From the NCBI RefSeq assembly GCF_001426405.1, contig NZ_LMEP01000027.1:103550-167549 (forward strand): a stretch of 64,000 bases of DNA, written 5' to 3'. Source of the stretch: Streptomyces sp. Root1304 (lineage in GTDB: Bacteria > Actinomycetota > Actinomycetes > Streptomycetales > Streptomycetaceae). The number at the start of each line of letters is the position of its first letter. The stretch's first letter is position 1. Positions 34,043-44,039 of this stretch are shown here, piece after piece. The notes below the pieces were generated by a model. It saw nothing but the letters and a program-made list of their open reading frames with translations. It was not told where the DNA came from and made no database searches. The position numbers and the translations under genes were made by a program.

Positions 34043-35926
34043 GTGGCACGGGTGATCGACGGCCGGTTCGAGCTGGTGGCACGGCTCGGCGGGGGCGGTA
34101 TGGGGACCGTGTGGAGGGCGCGGGACCTGGTGCTGCACCGTGAGGTGGCGCTCAAGGAGGTACGCCCGCCCGATCCCGCGCTCGCCGAGTACGACCCCGA
34201 GGGCGCCAGGGAACTCCGTATCCGGGTCCTGCGCGAGGCGCGGGCGCTCGCCCGCGTGGCGCACCCCCGGGTGGTGACCATCCACCACATCGTGGACGGC
34301 GGGGAGGGCACGTACCCCTGGCTCGTCATGGAGCTCGTCACCGGCGGGTCGCTCCAGGAGCGGCTCGACCGGGACCCGCTCGGCGTCGTCGAGGCGGCCG
34401 TGCTGGGGCGCGGCATCCTCGACGGGCTGCGGGCCGCCCACGCGGTGGGCATCCAGCACCGGGACATCAAACCGGCGAACATCCTGCTCACGCCCGACGG
34501 CCTGCCCGTCCTCACCGACTTCGGCATCGCGGCGCTCCACGGGGCGACCGCGCTCACGGCCGCCGGTTCGATCATCGGCACGCCCGAGTTCATGGCGCCC
34601 GAGCGCGTCGGCGGCGAGGAGGGCGGACCGGCCGCCGACCTCTGGTCGCTGGCCATGACCCTGTACGTCGCGGTGGAGGGCCATCACCCGATGCGGCGCG
34701 CCAACACCCTCGCCACGCTCGCGGCCGTCCTCGGCGAGGACGTACCCGCGCCCCGCCGCGCCGGGGCGCTCACGCCGGTGCTGACCCGGGTGCTTGTACG
34801 CGACCCGGCGGCGCGGCCCGACGGGGAGTCCTTCGACCGGATGCTGGCGGAGGTCGCGGCGAGCGGTCCCGTCGGGATCCCGACGCCGCCGGTGTCTCCA
34901 CCTCATGTTCACCTTCACCCTGGACCTCAGGTCGAGACTTCGGGTGAGGAGGGGCCACCGCCCGCCGGTCCGTTCGGCCCGCCACCGCCGACCGGTGCCG
35001 CCCGCCCGTCCGCGTCCCCGAAGCGTCGTGGCGCGGTGTTCGCGGGGGCCGGCGCCCTCGTCGTCGCCCTGAGCGGCGTCCTCGTCTGGAACCTCCTCCC
35101 GGGCGGCGACCCGGACGGCGACGGCCGCGACCGGACGGCGGGCAAGTCCGGCAGCCAGGAGCCCTCCTCCCCCGCCTCGTCCACCGGCGCGTCGACGACG
35201 CCGTCCGGAGGGGCCGGTCCCCTCACCGTCGGCGTCAAGTCCGACCAGCCGGGCCTGGGGTGGAAGAAGCCGGACGGCACGTACGCGGGCCTCGACGTGG
35301 ACGTCGCCACCTACCTCGCCCGCGCCCTCGGCCACGACCCGGCCGCCATCACCTGGAAGGAGGTCCGGAGCTCCACCCGGGAGGCCGCCCTCGCCGGCGG
35401 CGACGTGGATCTCGTCGTGGCCACGTACACGATCAACGAGGTGCGGAAGCAGAAGGTCGATTTCGTCGGCCCCTACCTCGTCGCCCACCAGGACGTACTG
35501 CTGCGGGCGGACGACGCCTCCGTGAAGACCCGGACGGACCTCAACGGCAAGAAGGTGTGCGCGGCCACCGGCTCCACTCCCGTGCTCCTGATCCGGACGA
35601 ACCTGGCGCCCCGGGCCGAGGTGGTGACGTACGACAGCTACCGGCGGTGCATCAGCGAGCTGGCCTCGGGCGGTGTCGACGCCGTCACCACCGACGACGC
35701 GCTGCTGGCCGGCTACGCGGCACAGGAGGAGTTCAAGGGCCGGTTCAGGCTCGCCGGTTTCCCCGTCACCGAGGAGCGCTACGGCATCGGTCTCCCCAAG
35801 GGGAGCCCGCTCCGCGCCCGGCTCACCACCGCGCTGAAGCGGATGATCGACGACGGCTCCTGGCGCGAGGCCGTGGAGAAGAACCTTCCGCTCGTCCGCA
35901 CGGACCCCCCTCCGGTCCCCGAGTAG
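34043..35926 (+). CDS. Transmembrane Ser/Thr protein kinase with extracytoplasmic solute-binding domain
   Basis: A 627-residue receptor kinase. The cytoplasmic kinase (1-270) has GGGGMG P-loop near 16-21, VALKEV Lys near 38, HRDIKPAN and DFG catalytic loops, and MAPE in the APE motif. A Pro-rich linker precedes one membrane helix near 330-350. The outside part (~395-620) is a complete SBP_bac_3/GluB-like binding domain (LTVGVKSDQPGLGW; LDVDVATYLARALG; KKVCAATGSTP; TTDDALLAGYA). GTG 34043 is preferred over GTG 34028 because GAGGGGG lies 6 nt upstream. Sensing of an amino acid such as glutamine or glutamate is inferred. Confidence 0.88.
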   Translation: MARVIDGRFELVARLGGGGMGTVWRARDLVLHREVALKEVRPPDPALAEYDPEGARELRIRVLREARALARVAHPRVVTIHHIVDGGEGTYPWLVMELVTGGSLQERLDRDPLGVVEAAVLGRGILDGLRAAHAVGIQHRDIKPANILLTPDGLPVLTDFGIAALHGATALTAAGSIIGTPEFMAPERVGGEEGGPAADLWSLAMTLYVAVEGHHPMRRANTLATLAAVLGEDVPAPRRAGALTPVLTRVLVRDPAARPDGESFDRMLAEVAASGPVGIPTPPVSPPHVHLHPGPQVETSGEEGPPPAGPFGPPPPTGAARPSASPKRRGAVFAGAGALVVALSGVLVWNLLPGGDPDGDGRDRTAGKSGSQEPSSPASSTGASTTPSGGAGPLTVGVKSDQPGLGWKKPDGTYAGLDVDVATYLARALGHDPAAITWKEVRSSTREAALAGGDVDLVVATYTINEVRKQKVDFVGPYLVAHQDVLLRADDASVKTRTDLNGKKVCAATGSTPVLLIRTNLAPRAEVVTYDSYRRCISELASGGVDAVTTDDALLAGYAAQEEFKGRFRLAGFPVTEERYGIGLPKGSPLRARLTTALKRMIDDGSWREAVEKNLPLVRTDPPPVPE

Positions 35927-36044
35927 GCCGCCGGACGCGGCGCGCGTCTCCACGGCGTTCACCACCAACGCCCCCTTCTGCCACGGCACTTCACTGTCTA
36001 CGGTGGATGTGCCGGGCAGCCCTGCCCGGGAGAGGCGGTGGGGC

Positions 36045-36380
36045 GTGGCACGAGTACCGGAACGACTGCGCAGACTTCTCCCCTCCGCCCGCCGGGCGCC
36101 GGAGGCCCTCACGGAGGCGCCGGTACGGCCCCGGCAGGGACACAACCTCTTCGAGGCCGCGGCGGAGTACGTGGCCGCGTGCGCCGAGGACGACGCGGCG
36201 CGGGCCGAGGAGGCGGCGAGCCGGGTCTCCCCCGGGATGCTGTCGTTCGGCGTCAACGAGCTGGCCTGCCGGGCCCTGCTCACGCTCGCCCGGGAACGGA
36301 ACGAGTCCCCCCGCACCGTGGCCCGCTCGCTGCTCGGTCTCAGGGAGGAGCCGGTGCGGCGGCCGGCGGGTGACGCGTAG
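36045..36380 (+). CDS. Small hypothetical protein
   Basis: A 111-residue helical protein: VARVPERLRRLLPSARRAPEAL, then HNLFEAAAEYVAACAEDDAARAEEAASRVSPGMLSFGVNELACRALLTLA. GTG at 36045 with GGGAGAGG 9 nt upstream; TACGGT near 35999 would give a start of transcription between that and the codon, ruling against a longer form from 36003. No domain is recognised. Unrelated to neighbours as far as seen. Confidence 0.6.
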   Translation: MARVPERLRRLLPSARRAPEALTEAPVRPRQGHNLFEAAAEYVAACAEDDAARAEEAASRVSPGMLSFGVNELACRALLTLARERNESPRTVARSLLGLREEPVRRPAGDA

Positions 36381-36493
36381 ACCGTGAGCCCTCGGGCGAC
36401 GGTCCCGGCGACGCAGCTCACGGCGCCGGGCTATGGACAGGTCTCCCTACTGACTGGTTAAGGTGCGCCCGACGACCAGATGGGGAGGCCTCT

Positions 36494-37378
36494 GTGGCTG
36501 GGACGGACCCGATCGCCGAGGCCGACGGCGATGACGACGCGTTGTTCGTGCTGACGGCGGCGCTGCTGACGCCCGCGCGCTTCCCGAGCGTCCTCGGTGA
36601 CGACTACCCGGCGGCCTGCGCGGCGCTGGGCCTGGCACCGTACGAGGAGGGATACGGGCTCGTGTTCGGCCAGGACGGGCTCGGGGCGCGGTGGACGATC
36701 GTCGTCGACGACGTGTCGCTGGTCGCCGTGGCGATCTCCTCCTGGGACTGCGGCATGGCCTACGACCTGTCCCCCGACGAGCGCTCCGTGGTCGCGGGGC
36801 TGCCCGGCTGGCCGCTGCCCGTGGCCACCCGGGCGCCGGACGTGCCCGCCCCGCACGACCCGGAACCGGAGGAGGGCGTGCCCGCCCCGCTGTCCCCGCC
36901 CTCCGGTGCGGAGTGGGGGCCCGCCCAGCGGCGGCTGGGCGCCGACGAGGTGGCGCTCCAGTGGTCGGAGTGGCGGTCCCAGGTGAACGACGACGGGACG
37001 TTCGCGGAGCCCGCGGGCGAGCCTGCCGGCCCGACGGAAGCGGCGGGTGCGGCGGAGGCAGGTGCTTCGGCAGAGGCGCCTGCTGCGGGCGACGCCGTTC
37101 CGGACCCGTACGACGGTGTCCGCAGGGCCCTCGACGAGCTCCACGGCTACCTCAAGGATCCGCCTCCCGTCGGCCGGGTGCGGTCCGACGCCGCTGCCGG
37201 CGAGGGCGAACGGACGCTGCGCGCGGACGGGCCCGGCTGGTCCCTGGTGGCCCGGACCGGCGACATGGCCTTCGTGCTGCTCGACGAGTTGCCCCGCGAG
37301 GTGCTGCCGGTCGCGCGAGGCGCCCGGCTTCCCGCGCTTCTCGTGGCGCTCGACGAGATGGCCGTACGCCCGTCCTGA
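36494..37378 (+). CDS. Hypothetical acidic protein
   Basis: A 294-residue acidic protein. GTG start with GGGGAGG 5-6 nt upstream. An N-terminal globular part (1-110) has alternating strands and helices with YEEGYGLVFGQDGLGARWTIVVDDVSLVAVAISSWDCGM. A Pro/Ala/Glu-rich middle (~115-205) separates it from a C-terminal part (DGVRRALDELHGYLK; GPGWSLVARTGDMAFVLLDEL). No signal peptide. I do not recognise the family. Confidence 0.7.
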   Translation: MAGTDPIAEADGDDDALFVLTAALLTPARFPSVLGDDYPAACAALGLAPYEEGYGLVFGQDGLGARWTIVVDDVSLVAVAISSWDCGMAYDLSPDERSVVAGLPGWPLPVATRAPDVPAPHDPEPEEGVPAPLSPPSGAEWGPAQRRLGADEVALQWSEWRSQVNDDGTFAEPAGEPAGPTEAAGAAEAGASAEAPAAGDAVPDPYDGVRRALDELHGYLKDPPPVGRVRSDAAAGEGERTLRADGPGWSLVARTGDMAFVLLDELPREVLPVARGARLPALLVALDEMAVRPS

Positions 37379-37562
37379 ACGAGCCGCGTCCCCGGCGCGG
37401 CCGGCCGGGCGGCGCTCATGGGACCCCATGAGTCGGCACTCGGAGGTGTGGTCCCAGGACATGGCCCGGTGGCAGGGGCGCGCCGCACGATGTGGCGCCG
37501 CGTGATGCGGCGCCGCCTCCTGTGGTGCCGCATCCTTCCCACCGTCCCACCGGAGGCCCACC

Positions 37563-38936
37563 ATGCGCCTGTTCCCAGGCGTCTCCCTGCTCGCCGCGCT
37601 CCTGACCGGGGTCACCGTCCTGGCCCCCGCGAGCCCCGCCGGGGCGCGGGAGCGGCCCGCCGCGCACTGCGCCGGGCAGGACCGGCTCCGGGTCCCAGGC
37701 GCCGAGCACCAGCAGTCCGTCTGCCTCGACGACCTGACGACCGCCGGGCTCGCGGGCACCCCGTACACCGACACGGCGGACCAGGCCGGACTGGCCGCCC
37801 TGGGGACCCGTAACCCCTCGGGGGTGCCCGGCGTACAGATCGACGGCTACTTTCCGGACGACTCCCGGCTCAACGCCACCCACGGCTGGGCCCACGACGC
37901 GCAGTTCGTCATCCGGCTGCCCGACCACTGGAACGGCGGGCTCGTCGTCACCGGCGCGCCGGGCACCCGCCGTCAGTACTCCACGGACGCGCTGATCTCC
38001 GACCAGGTGCTCTCCCGGGGCTACGCCTACGCAGCCACCGACAAGGGCAACACCGGCCCGGACTTCTTCACCGACGGCCGGGGGCCCGGCGACGCGGTCG
38101 CCGAGTGGAACCGGCGGGTGACCGAGCTGACCCGAGCCGCCAAGAAGGCCGCACGTCAGCGGTACGGCCGCGCGCCCGAGCGCACGTACATGACGGGGAT
38201 CTCCAACGGCGGCTACCTGACGCGCTGGCAGCTGGAGAACCGCCCCGAGCTGTACGACGGCGGTGTCGACTGGGAGGGCGTGCTGTGGACGACGCGCGGC
38301 CCGAGCCTCCTGACGAGCCTCCCGGTGACGGTGGCCAGGTCCCTCGGGCAGGCCTCCGACGAGGACCTGATCGGGGCGGGCTTCGCGCCGGGGTCGCGGT
38401 TCCTGTGGCCGTACCACGAGAAGGCGTACTGGGGGCTGACGCAGAAGATCTTCCGGGCCGAGTTCGACACCTCGTACGACCCGGCGTGCCCGGGTGCGAC
38501 GGCCGGCGGGACCGTGGAGCAGATCTTCGCCCCCTGTGCGTCGGACGCCGCGTACGACTACGCCTCCCGGCCCGCGTCCGTCCACCGCGCGGTCGCGAAG
38601 GTCGCGCTCACGGGGCGGATCGGCAAGCCCCTCATCACGCTCCACGGCGATCTGGACACCCTGCTGCCGATCGCCACCGACTCCGACGTGTACGCGCGGA
38701 TGGTGGACGGACGGGGCCGCGCCCCGCACCGGTACTACACGGTGCGGGGCGGCACGCACACCGACGGCCTGTACGACACCCATCCGGACCGGCTGCGCCC
38801 GATCCTGCCGTGCTACCGCTCCGCGTTCGAGGCGCTGACGCGCTGGGTCGAGGACGGCACGGAACCGCCCGCGGACCGGACGATCGGCCGGCCCACGCAC
38901 GGTGACGTGGTCAATTCCTGCGCACTGGAGGGCTGA
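37563..38936 (+). CDS. Secreted tannase/feruloyl-esterase-like alpha/beta hydrolase
   Basis: A 457-residue secreted hydrolase. A signal peptide of ~28 residues (LLAALLTGVTVLAPASPAGA). The nucleophile elbow is GISNGGY near residue 218; Asp and His partners are likely in LITLHGDLDTLLP (near 360) and RGGTHTDGLYD. Cysteine pairs in the mature part suggest disulphides. The family cleaves esters of hydroxycinnamic acids and gallic acid in plant material, or 3-hydroxybutyrate oligomers. A strong hairpin follows at 38963-38987. Confidence 0.8.
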   Translation: MRLFPGVSLLAALLTGVTVLAPASPAGARERPAAHCAGQDRLRVPGAEHQQSVCLDDLTTAGLAGTPYTDTADQAGLAALGTRNPSGVPGVQIDGYFPDDSRLNATHGWAHDAQFVIRLPDHWNGGLVVTGAPGTRRQYSTDALISDQVLSRGYAYAATDKGNTGPDFFTDGRGPGDAVAEWNRRVTELTRAAKKAARQRYGRAPERTYMTGISNGGYLTRWQLENRPELYDGGVDWEGVLWTTRGPSLLTSLPVTVARSLGQASDEDLIGAGFAPGSRFLWPYHEKAYWGLTQKIFRAEFDTSYDPACPGATAGGTVEQIFAPCASDAAYDYASRPASVHRAVAKVALTGRIGKPLITLHGDLDTLLPIATDSDVYARMVDGRGRAPHRYYTVRGGTHTDGLYDTHPDRLRPILPCYRSAFEALTRWVEDGTEPPADRTIGRPTHGDVVNSCALEG

Positions 38937-38962
38937 GGGCGGCGGCCGCGAGCCTGCGGCCC

Positions 38963-38987
38963 GGACCGGCCCCGGTCGGGCCGGTCC
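38963..38987. terminator. Bidirectional terminator between tannase and MOSC genes
   Basis: GGACCGGCCC (38963-38972) and GGGCCGGTCC (38978-38987), a perfect 10-bp stem with a 5-nt loop, between two convergent genes. No U-tract. Confidence 0.75.
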
Positions 38988-39019
38988 AGGTCAGGGCGGC
39001 CCGCTTCCCTTCGGCTCCG

Positions 39020-39565
39020 TCAGACCATCTGCAGCGGGTGGTGCGGCTCCTCCGGCAGTTCGACCCGGACGGGGTCGCCGGGCCGCACCTCCCCGCCGGT
39101 CAGGACGATGCTCATGATCCCCGCCTTGCGCACGATCTGCCCGTTCTCGTCCCGTCCGAGGACCTGCTTGAGCAGTCCGTGCCGGAAGTTGTCGATCTGT
39201 GCACACGGATTGCGCAGTCCGGTGACCTCGACGACCGCCTCGGCACCGAGGTGGAGGCGCGTGCCGGTCGGCAGGGCGAGGAGGTCGATCCCCCGGGTCG
39301 TGATGTTCTCGCCGAGGTCACCGGGGGCCACCTCGAAGCCGGCGCCGGCGACCTCGTCGAACAGTTCGCCGTGGATGAGGTGGACCTGACGCAGATTCGG
39401 CACCGTCGGGTCCTTCGCGACCCTGGACCGGTGCTTGACCGTCACGCCGGCGTGGACGTCGCCCTCCACTCCGAGCCCGGCGAGGAGGGTGATGCCCTCC
39501 CTGTTGGGCTTGGTGAACGAGTACGCGCCGTTGCTGCTGACCGTGGTGACCCTGGCGTCGCTCAT
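39020..39565 (-). CDS. MOSC-domain protein
   Basis: A 181-residue protein of the Moco-sulphurase C-terminal type. SSNGAYSFTKPNREGITLLAGLGVEGDVHAG, then LGENITTRGIDLL and a conserved Cys in LRNPCAQID, which carries sulphur in this superfamily. No molybdenum enzyme is in the window. The start at 39565 is provisional because the Shine-Dalgarno is weak. It follows the desaturase by 95 bp on the same strand. Confidence 0.85.
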   Translation of the reverse strand: MSDARVTTVSSNGAYSFTKPNREGITLLAGLGVEGDVHAGVTVKHRSRVAKDPTVPNLRQVHLIHGELFDEVAGAGFEVAPGDLGENITTRGIDLLALPTGTRLHLGAEAVVEVTGLRNPCAQIDNFRHGLLKQVLGRDENGQIVRKAGIMSIVLTGGEVRPGDPVRVELPEEPHHPLQMV

Positions 39566-39660
39566 GGCGAGGAGTTCCCCTATCTCCGCTTCGGTCGGCC
39601 CGTCCACCGGCACGACCGGCCCCGAACCGATGATCACACCGCTGGTGACCGGCTTCGACC

Positions 39661-40758
39661 CTACTCGGCCCACTCCGAACGCAGCGGCGCGCCCACCTCG
39701 TGCAGGTGACCCAGGGCCTGGCGGTACGAGTCCACGAATCCGGTCTCCGTGTACGGGACGCCCAGGGCGGCACAGTGCGCCCGGACGGCCGGCTGGGCGA
39801 GGCGCAGGTGCGGGCGCGGCATGCTGGGGAAGAGGTGGTGCTCGACCTGGTAGTTGAGACCGCCGAGGAACCAGTCGGTCAGGGCGCCGCCGCGGATGTT
39901 GCGCGAGGTGAGCACCTGGCGCCGCAGATGCCCCCAGCTGTCGCCGTCGGCGTGCTCGTCCGGCCGTTCCATGCCCTTGTGGTTGGGGGCGAAGGCCATG
40001 CCGAGGTGCACGCCGAACAGCATCTGGTGGAGGAGGGCGAAGACGAGGGCCTGAGCCGGGGTGAGGAGGGTGAGCAGCAGGGCCGCGTAGCCCGCGAAGT
40101 GGGCGAGGAGCAGTCCGCCTTCGACGAGCCGCTCGCGCCGGGTGCGGCAGGGGCCGTCCTTCGCGAGCAGGGCCTGGACCCCGTACACCTTGAGCGCGAA
40201 GCCCTCCAGGGTCGTCAGCGGGAAGAAGAGCCAGGCCTGGTGGCGGGTGAGGAAGCCGCGCAGTCCCGAGCGTCCGGCCGTCTGGTGCTCGGCGAAGACG
40301 AGGATGTCGGCGGCGACGTCCGGATCCTTGTCGAGGTGGTTCGGGTGGGCGTGGTGGCGGTTGTGCTTGTCGTTCCACCATTCCCGGCTCATGCCGAGGA
40401 GGAGGTTGGCGTGCACGAGCTGGACGATCCGGCTCGCCTTCCGGTTGGCCGTGATCTGGGCGTGGCCGGCGTCGTGGCCGACGAAGGCGACCCGCGCGGA
40501 GAGCAGCGCGAGGGGTACGGCGAGGAGCAGCGCCCACCAGGAGGGGCCGATGAGGGCGAGTCCGGCGACCACGGCGGCGATGCCGAGGAGGTTGACGGCG
40601 ATGCCACGGGCGTACCACCAGGGGCGGTGCTCCAGGAGGCCCTGTTCCCTGACCGCCCGCAGGAGCGGGGTGAACTCGCTGCCGCCCCGGACGCGGGCGG
40701 GTTCCGCGACCGGCGCGGCGGGGACGGCGGCCGGGGGTAGAACGGTGGCCTGGGACAT
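39661..40758 (-). CDS. Membrane fatty acid desaturase
   Basis: A 365-residue integral-membrane di-iron enzyme introducing double bonds into fatty acyl chains. Three His boxes are present: HDAGH near 95, HNRHH near 131, and QVEHH near 307, with hydrophobic helices between them. ATG at 40758 with GGAG 7 nt upstream. It is divergent from the SNF2 helicase gene; the shared gap of 250 bp has -10-like TATCCT. The MOSC gene follows. Confidence 0.9.
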   Translation of the reverse strand: MSQATVLPPAAVPAAPVAEPARVRGGSEFTPLLRAVREQGLLEHRPWWYARGIAVNLLGIAAVVAGLALIGPSWWALLLAVPLALLSARVAFVGHDAGHAQITANRKASRIVQLVHANLLLGMSREWWNDKHNRHHAHPNHLDKDPDVAADILVFAEHQTAGRSGLRGFLTRHQAWLFFPLTTLEGFALKVYGVQALLAKDGPCRTRRERLVEGGLLLAHFAGYAALLLTLLTPAQALVFALLHQMLFGVHLGMAFAPNHKGMERPDEHADGDSWGHLRRQVLTSRNIRGGALTDWFLGGLNYQVEHHLFPSMPRPHLRLAQPAVRAHCAALGVPYTETGFVDSYRQALGHLHEVGAPLRSEWAE

Positions 40759-41009
40759 GGCGGGCTCCGGATTCGTCAGGGGTGGATCGGCGGCTTGGCT
40801 CCTGGGAAGAACGTACGGATCGGTGATCGCCGGGAGCCATGGCGTCACCACCCGTCCCCGACGGGGGGCGCCCCGGGGGCACGGGGTAGGGCGATCCCCA
40901 CCCCTCACGAGGGAGTGATTTGGATCACATGGAGTCGCGGCGCATCGAATGACTTCGGTGAGGTATCCTCGGCCGCTCAGTCTTCAGGTAGTCAAATTTG
41001 AGGAATGCG

Positions 41010-44000
41010 TTGTCGCTGTCGCACGGACCCGATGATTCCGCCCGCGAACCCGTCCAGGAACCCACCCGCGAACTCGCCCGCCACTCCGCCGTCTTCCTGC
41101 CGGCCGATCCGCCCCGCGCCGGCCGGATCGCCTTCTGGTCCCCGGACGGCGAGCCCCTGCCGGACGACGCCCCGTACGACCCCGCGGAACTGACCGTCGT
41201 GGACGGCGAGAGCCTCCGGGCCGTGACCGTCCCCGCGTACACCCTCTCCGTACGGGACGCCCTGCCGCAGCTGGCCCGCGCCCGGTTCTCCCCCACCGCC
41301 TCACCCGCGGCCGCCTTCTGGGGCGCGGCGTCGCTGCTCGCCCTCGACCTGGTCGCGCGCGGTCTGCTCCTGCCCGGCCTCACCCCCACCGACCACGACG
41401 CCTGGCGGATCGGTCCGCTCGGTCCCGGCGAGCTGGCGGAACTGCGCACGCTCGCCGCGTCGATGCCGCCCACCGCCCACGCCGTACCGCTCTCGTCGGC
41501 CGGCGCGCCGTCGCCGTCACCGCTCCCTCCGGAACCCGGGACACCTTCCGCTCTCGAACCCGAGGCGCTGCTGCTTCCCGAGCCCGAGGCGCTGCTCCGT
41601 GCCTTCGCGGACGCGGTGGCGGACACCCTGCCCCGTACTCCGGCGGCGCCCCTCGCGGCCGGCGGGGCGGCCTTCGCCGCCGAGGAACCGCAGACCGTCC
41701 CCGAACAGCGGGCCTGGGCCGCCGACGTGGCGGCCGTGCACGACGCCGGCGTGCGCCTCTCGCTCCGGCTCGAACTGCCCGGCTTCACCGCCGAGACGGA
41801 GGACGCACCCGCCTTCCGCGCCGTCCTGCAACTGCACGGCGTCGCCGACCCGACGCTCGTCGCGGACGCGGCGGAGGTATGGGCGGGTTCCGGTCGGACC
41901 GCCGCCGCGTTCGGCCCCCGGGCACGGATGGACGCCCTCCTCGCGCTCCGCCGCGCCGCCCGCGCCTGGTCGCCGCTCACTCCGCTGCTCTCCTCGGCCG
42001 TACCCGACACGGTCGAACTCGCCGACGAGGAGGTCGCCGAGCTGCTGGGCCGGGCGGGTTCCGCGCTCGCGTCGGCCGGGGTCCAGGTGCACTGGCCGCG
42101 CGAACTCGCCGACCGGCTCACCGCGAGCGCGGTGATCGGCCCGGTCGGCGACGAGCCGAACGACAACGGCACCGGCTCCCGTACGAGCGACGGCGCGTCC
42201 GGCGATCTCGGCCGTGTCGGCGACCTCGGTGAGGACGACGCGCCCTCCGCCGCCGCTGCCTCCGCCGTCCCCTCCTTCCTCTCCGCCGACGCCCTGCTCG
42301 GCTTCAACTGGCGCTTCGCCGTGGGTGACCACGAGCTGACCCGGGCCGAGCTGGACCGGCTCGCGGAGGCCGGACGTCCCCTCGTGCGGCTCCGCGACCG
42401 CTGGGTGCTCGTCGACCCGGAGGAGGTGCGCCGCGCCCACGCCCAGCAGGACCGCAAGCTGACCCCGGTGGACGCCCTCTCGGCCGTCCTCACCGGCACC
42501 ACCGAGATCGACGGGAAGCCCGTCGAGGTGGCGGCGAGCGGCTGGCTGGAGCGGTTGCGGGAACGGCTCGCGGAGCCGGAGGGCGGCCGGACCGAGGTCG
42601 CCCAGCCCCCGGCACTCGCCGCGACGCTGCGCGACTACCAGCTGCGCGGACTCGACTGGCTGCACCGGATGACCTCCCTCGGCCTCGGGGGCTGTCTCGC
42701 CGACGACATGGGGCTCGGCAAGACCATCACGGTGATCGCCCTGCATCTGCACCGGCAGTCCGACCCGGGCACCGCGGGGCCCACCCTCGTCGTCTGCCCG
42801 ACCTCCCTCATGGGCAACTGGCAGCGCGAGATCGAGAAGTTCGCGCCCGGCACCCCGGTCCGCCGGTTCCACGGCGCCACCCGCACTCCGGAGGACCTCG
42901 CCGACGAGGGCTTCGTCCTCACCACGTACGGCACCATGCGGCTCGACGCGGAGCGACTCGCCGCGCGGAACTGGGGGCTCGTCGTCGCCGACGAGGCCCA
43001 GCACGTCAAGAACCCGTACTCGGCGACCGCCCGCCGGCTGCGAACCATCGGGGCACGCGCGCGCGTGGCGCTGTCCGGCACGCCGGTCGAGAACAACCTC
43101 TCCGAGCTGTGGGCGATCCTCGACTGGACCACACCCGGGCTGCTCGGCAGCCTCGGCGCGTTCCGGACCCGGTTCGCCTCCGCCGTGGAAGGCGGCACGC
43201 ACCCGGCGGCGGCCGCACGACTCGCCGCGCTCGTCCGGCCGTTCCTGCTGCGCCGCCGCAAGTCGGACCCCGGTATCGCACCCGAACTGCCGCCGAAGAC
43301 GGAGACCGACCGGACCGTCTCGCTCACCCCGGAACAGGCCGGCCTGTACGAGGCGGTCGTACGCGAGACCCTCACCGCCATCGCCGAGGCCGACGGCATG
43401 GCGCGCCGCGGCCTCGTCGTGAAGCTGCTGACCGGTCTCAAGCAGATCTGCAACCACCCCGCCCAGTACCTGAAGGAGGACGGCCCGAGGATCGAGGGCC
43501 GTTCGGGCAAGCTGGAACTGCTCGACGAACTCCTCGACACGATCCTCGCCGAAGGCGCGTGCACCCTGGTCTTCACCCAGTACGTCGGCATGGCCCGGCT
43601 GCTGGAAGCGCATCTCGCGGCGCGGGGCGTACGGGCGCAGTTCCTGCACGGCGGGACGCCGGTGGCCGAGCGGGAGGCGATGGTCGCCCGGTTCCAGAAC
43701 GGCGAGGTACCGGTCTTCCTCCTGTCCCTGAAGGCGGCGGGCACGGGCCTCAACCTCACGCGCGCCGAGCACGTCGTGCACTACGACCGCTGGTGGAACC
43801 CGGCCGTCGAGGCCCAGGCCACCGACCGCGCGTACCGCATCGGGCAGGACCGGCCGGTGCAGGTCCACCGGCTGATCGCCGAGGGCACGATCGAGGACCG
43901 GATCGCGACCATGCTCGACCGCAAGCGGGAGCTGGCGGACTCCGTCCTCGGGACGGGCGGGGACACCCCGCCGGAGCTGACCGAACTGACCGACGCCGAA

Positions 44001-44039
44001 CTGGCGGAGCTCGTACGACTGCGGGGGGACGGACGATGA
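41010..44039 (+). CDS. SNF2-family DEAD/DEAH helicase
   Basis: A ~1009-residue Swi2/Snf2 ATPase. The N-terminal ~500 residues are a Streptomyces-typical SNF2-associated region. Motif I DDMGLGKT near 565, motif II DEAQ near 660, motif III SGTPVENN, then the helicase C domain with AAGTGLNLT and YRIGQ (motif V/VI). A TTG at 41010 is preferred because GAGGA lies 5 nt upstream, and 40998 has none. Translation is coupled to the SWIM gene by ATGA overlap at 44036-44039. DNA translocation or repair remodelling is the likely role. Confidence 0.88.
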   Translation: MSLSHGPDDSAREPVQEPTRELARHSAVFLPADPPRAGRIAFWSPDGEPLPDDAPYDPAELTVVDGESLRAVTVPAYTLSVRDALPQLARARFSPTASPAAAFWGAASLLALDLVARGLLLPGLTPTDHDAWRIGPLGPGELAELRTLAASMPPTAHAVPLSSAGAPSPSPLPPEPGTPSALEPEALLLPEPEALLRAFADAVADTLPRTPAAPLAAGGAAFAAEEPQTVPEQRAWAADVAAVHDAGVRLSLRLELPGFTAETEDAPAFRAVLQLHGVADPTLVADAAEVWAGSGRTAAAFGPRARMDALLALRRAARAWSPLTPLLSSAVPDTVELADEEVAELLGRAGSALASAGVQVHWPRELADRLTASAVIGPVGDEPNDNGTGSRTSDGASGDLGRVGDLGEDDAPSAAAASAVPSFLSADALLGFNWRFAVGDHELTRAELDRLAEAGRPLVRLRDRWVLVDPEEVRRAHAQQDRKLTPVDALSAVLTGTTEIDGKPVEVAASGWLERLRERLAEPEGGRTEVAQPPALAATLRDYQLRGLDWLHRMTSLGLGGCLADDMGLGKTITVIALHLHRQSDPGTAGPTLVVCPTSLMGNWQREIEKFAPGTPVRRFHGATRTPEDLADEGFVLTTYGTMRLDAERLAARNWGLVVADEAQHVKNPYSATARRLRTIGARARVALSGTPVENNLSELWAILDWTTPGLLGSLGAFRTRFASAVEGGTHPAAAARLAALVRPFLLRRRKSDPGIAPELPPKTETDRTVSLTPEQAGLYEAVVRETLTAIAEADGMARRGLVVKLLTGLKQICNHPAQYLKEDGPRIEGRSGKLELLDELLDTILAEGACTLVFTQYVGMARLLEAHLAARGVRAQFLHGGTPVAEREAMVARFQNGEVPVFLLSLKAAGTGLNLTRAEHVVHYDRWWNPAVEAQATDRAYRIGQDRPVQVHRLIAEGTIEDRIATMLDRKRELADSVLGTGGDTPPELTELTDAELAELVRLRGDGR

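Noticed and set aside
33260..36421. 1053-codon open frame on the minus strand across the methyltransferase and kinase genes
   Set aside because: It is antisense to two well-supported genes, is Gly/Ala/Arg/Val-rich without domains, and reflects high G+C codon bias.
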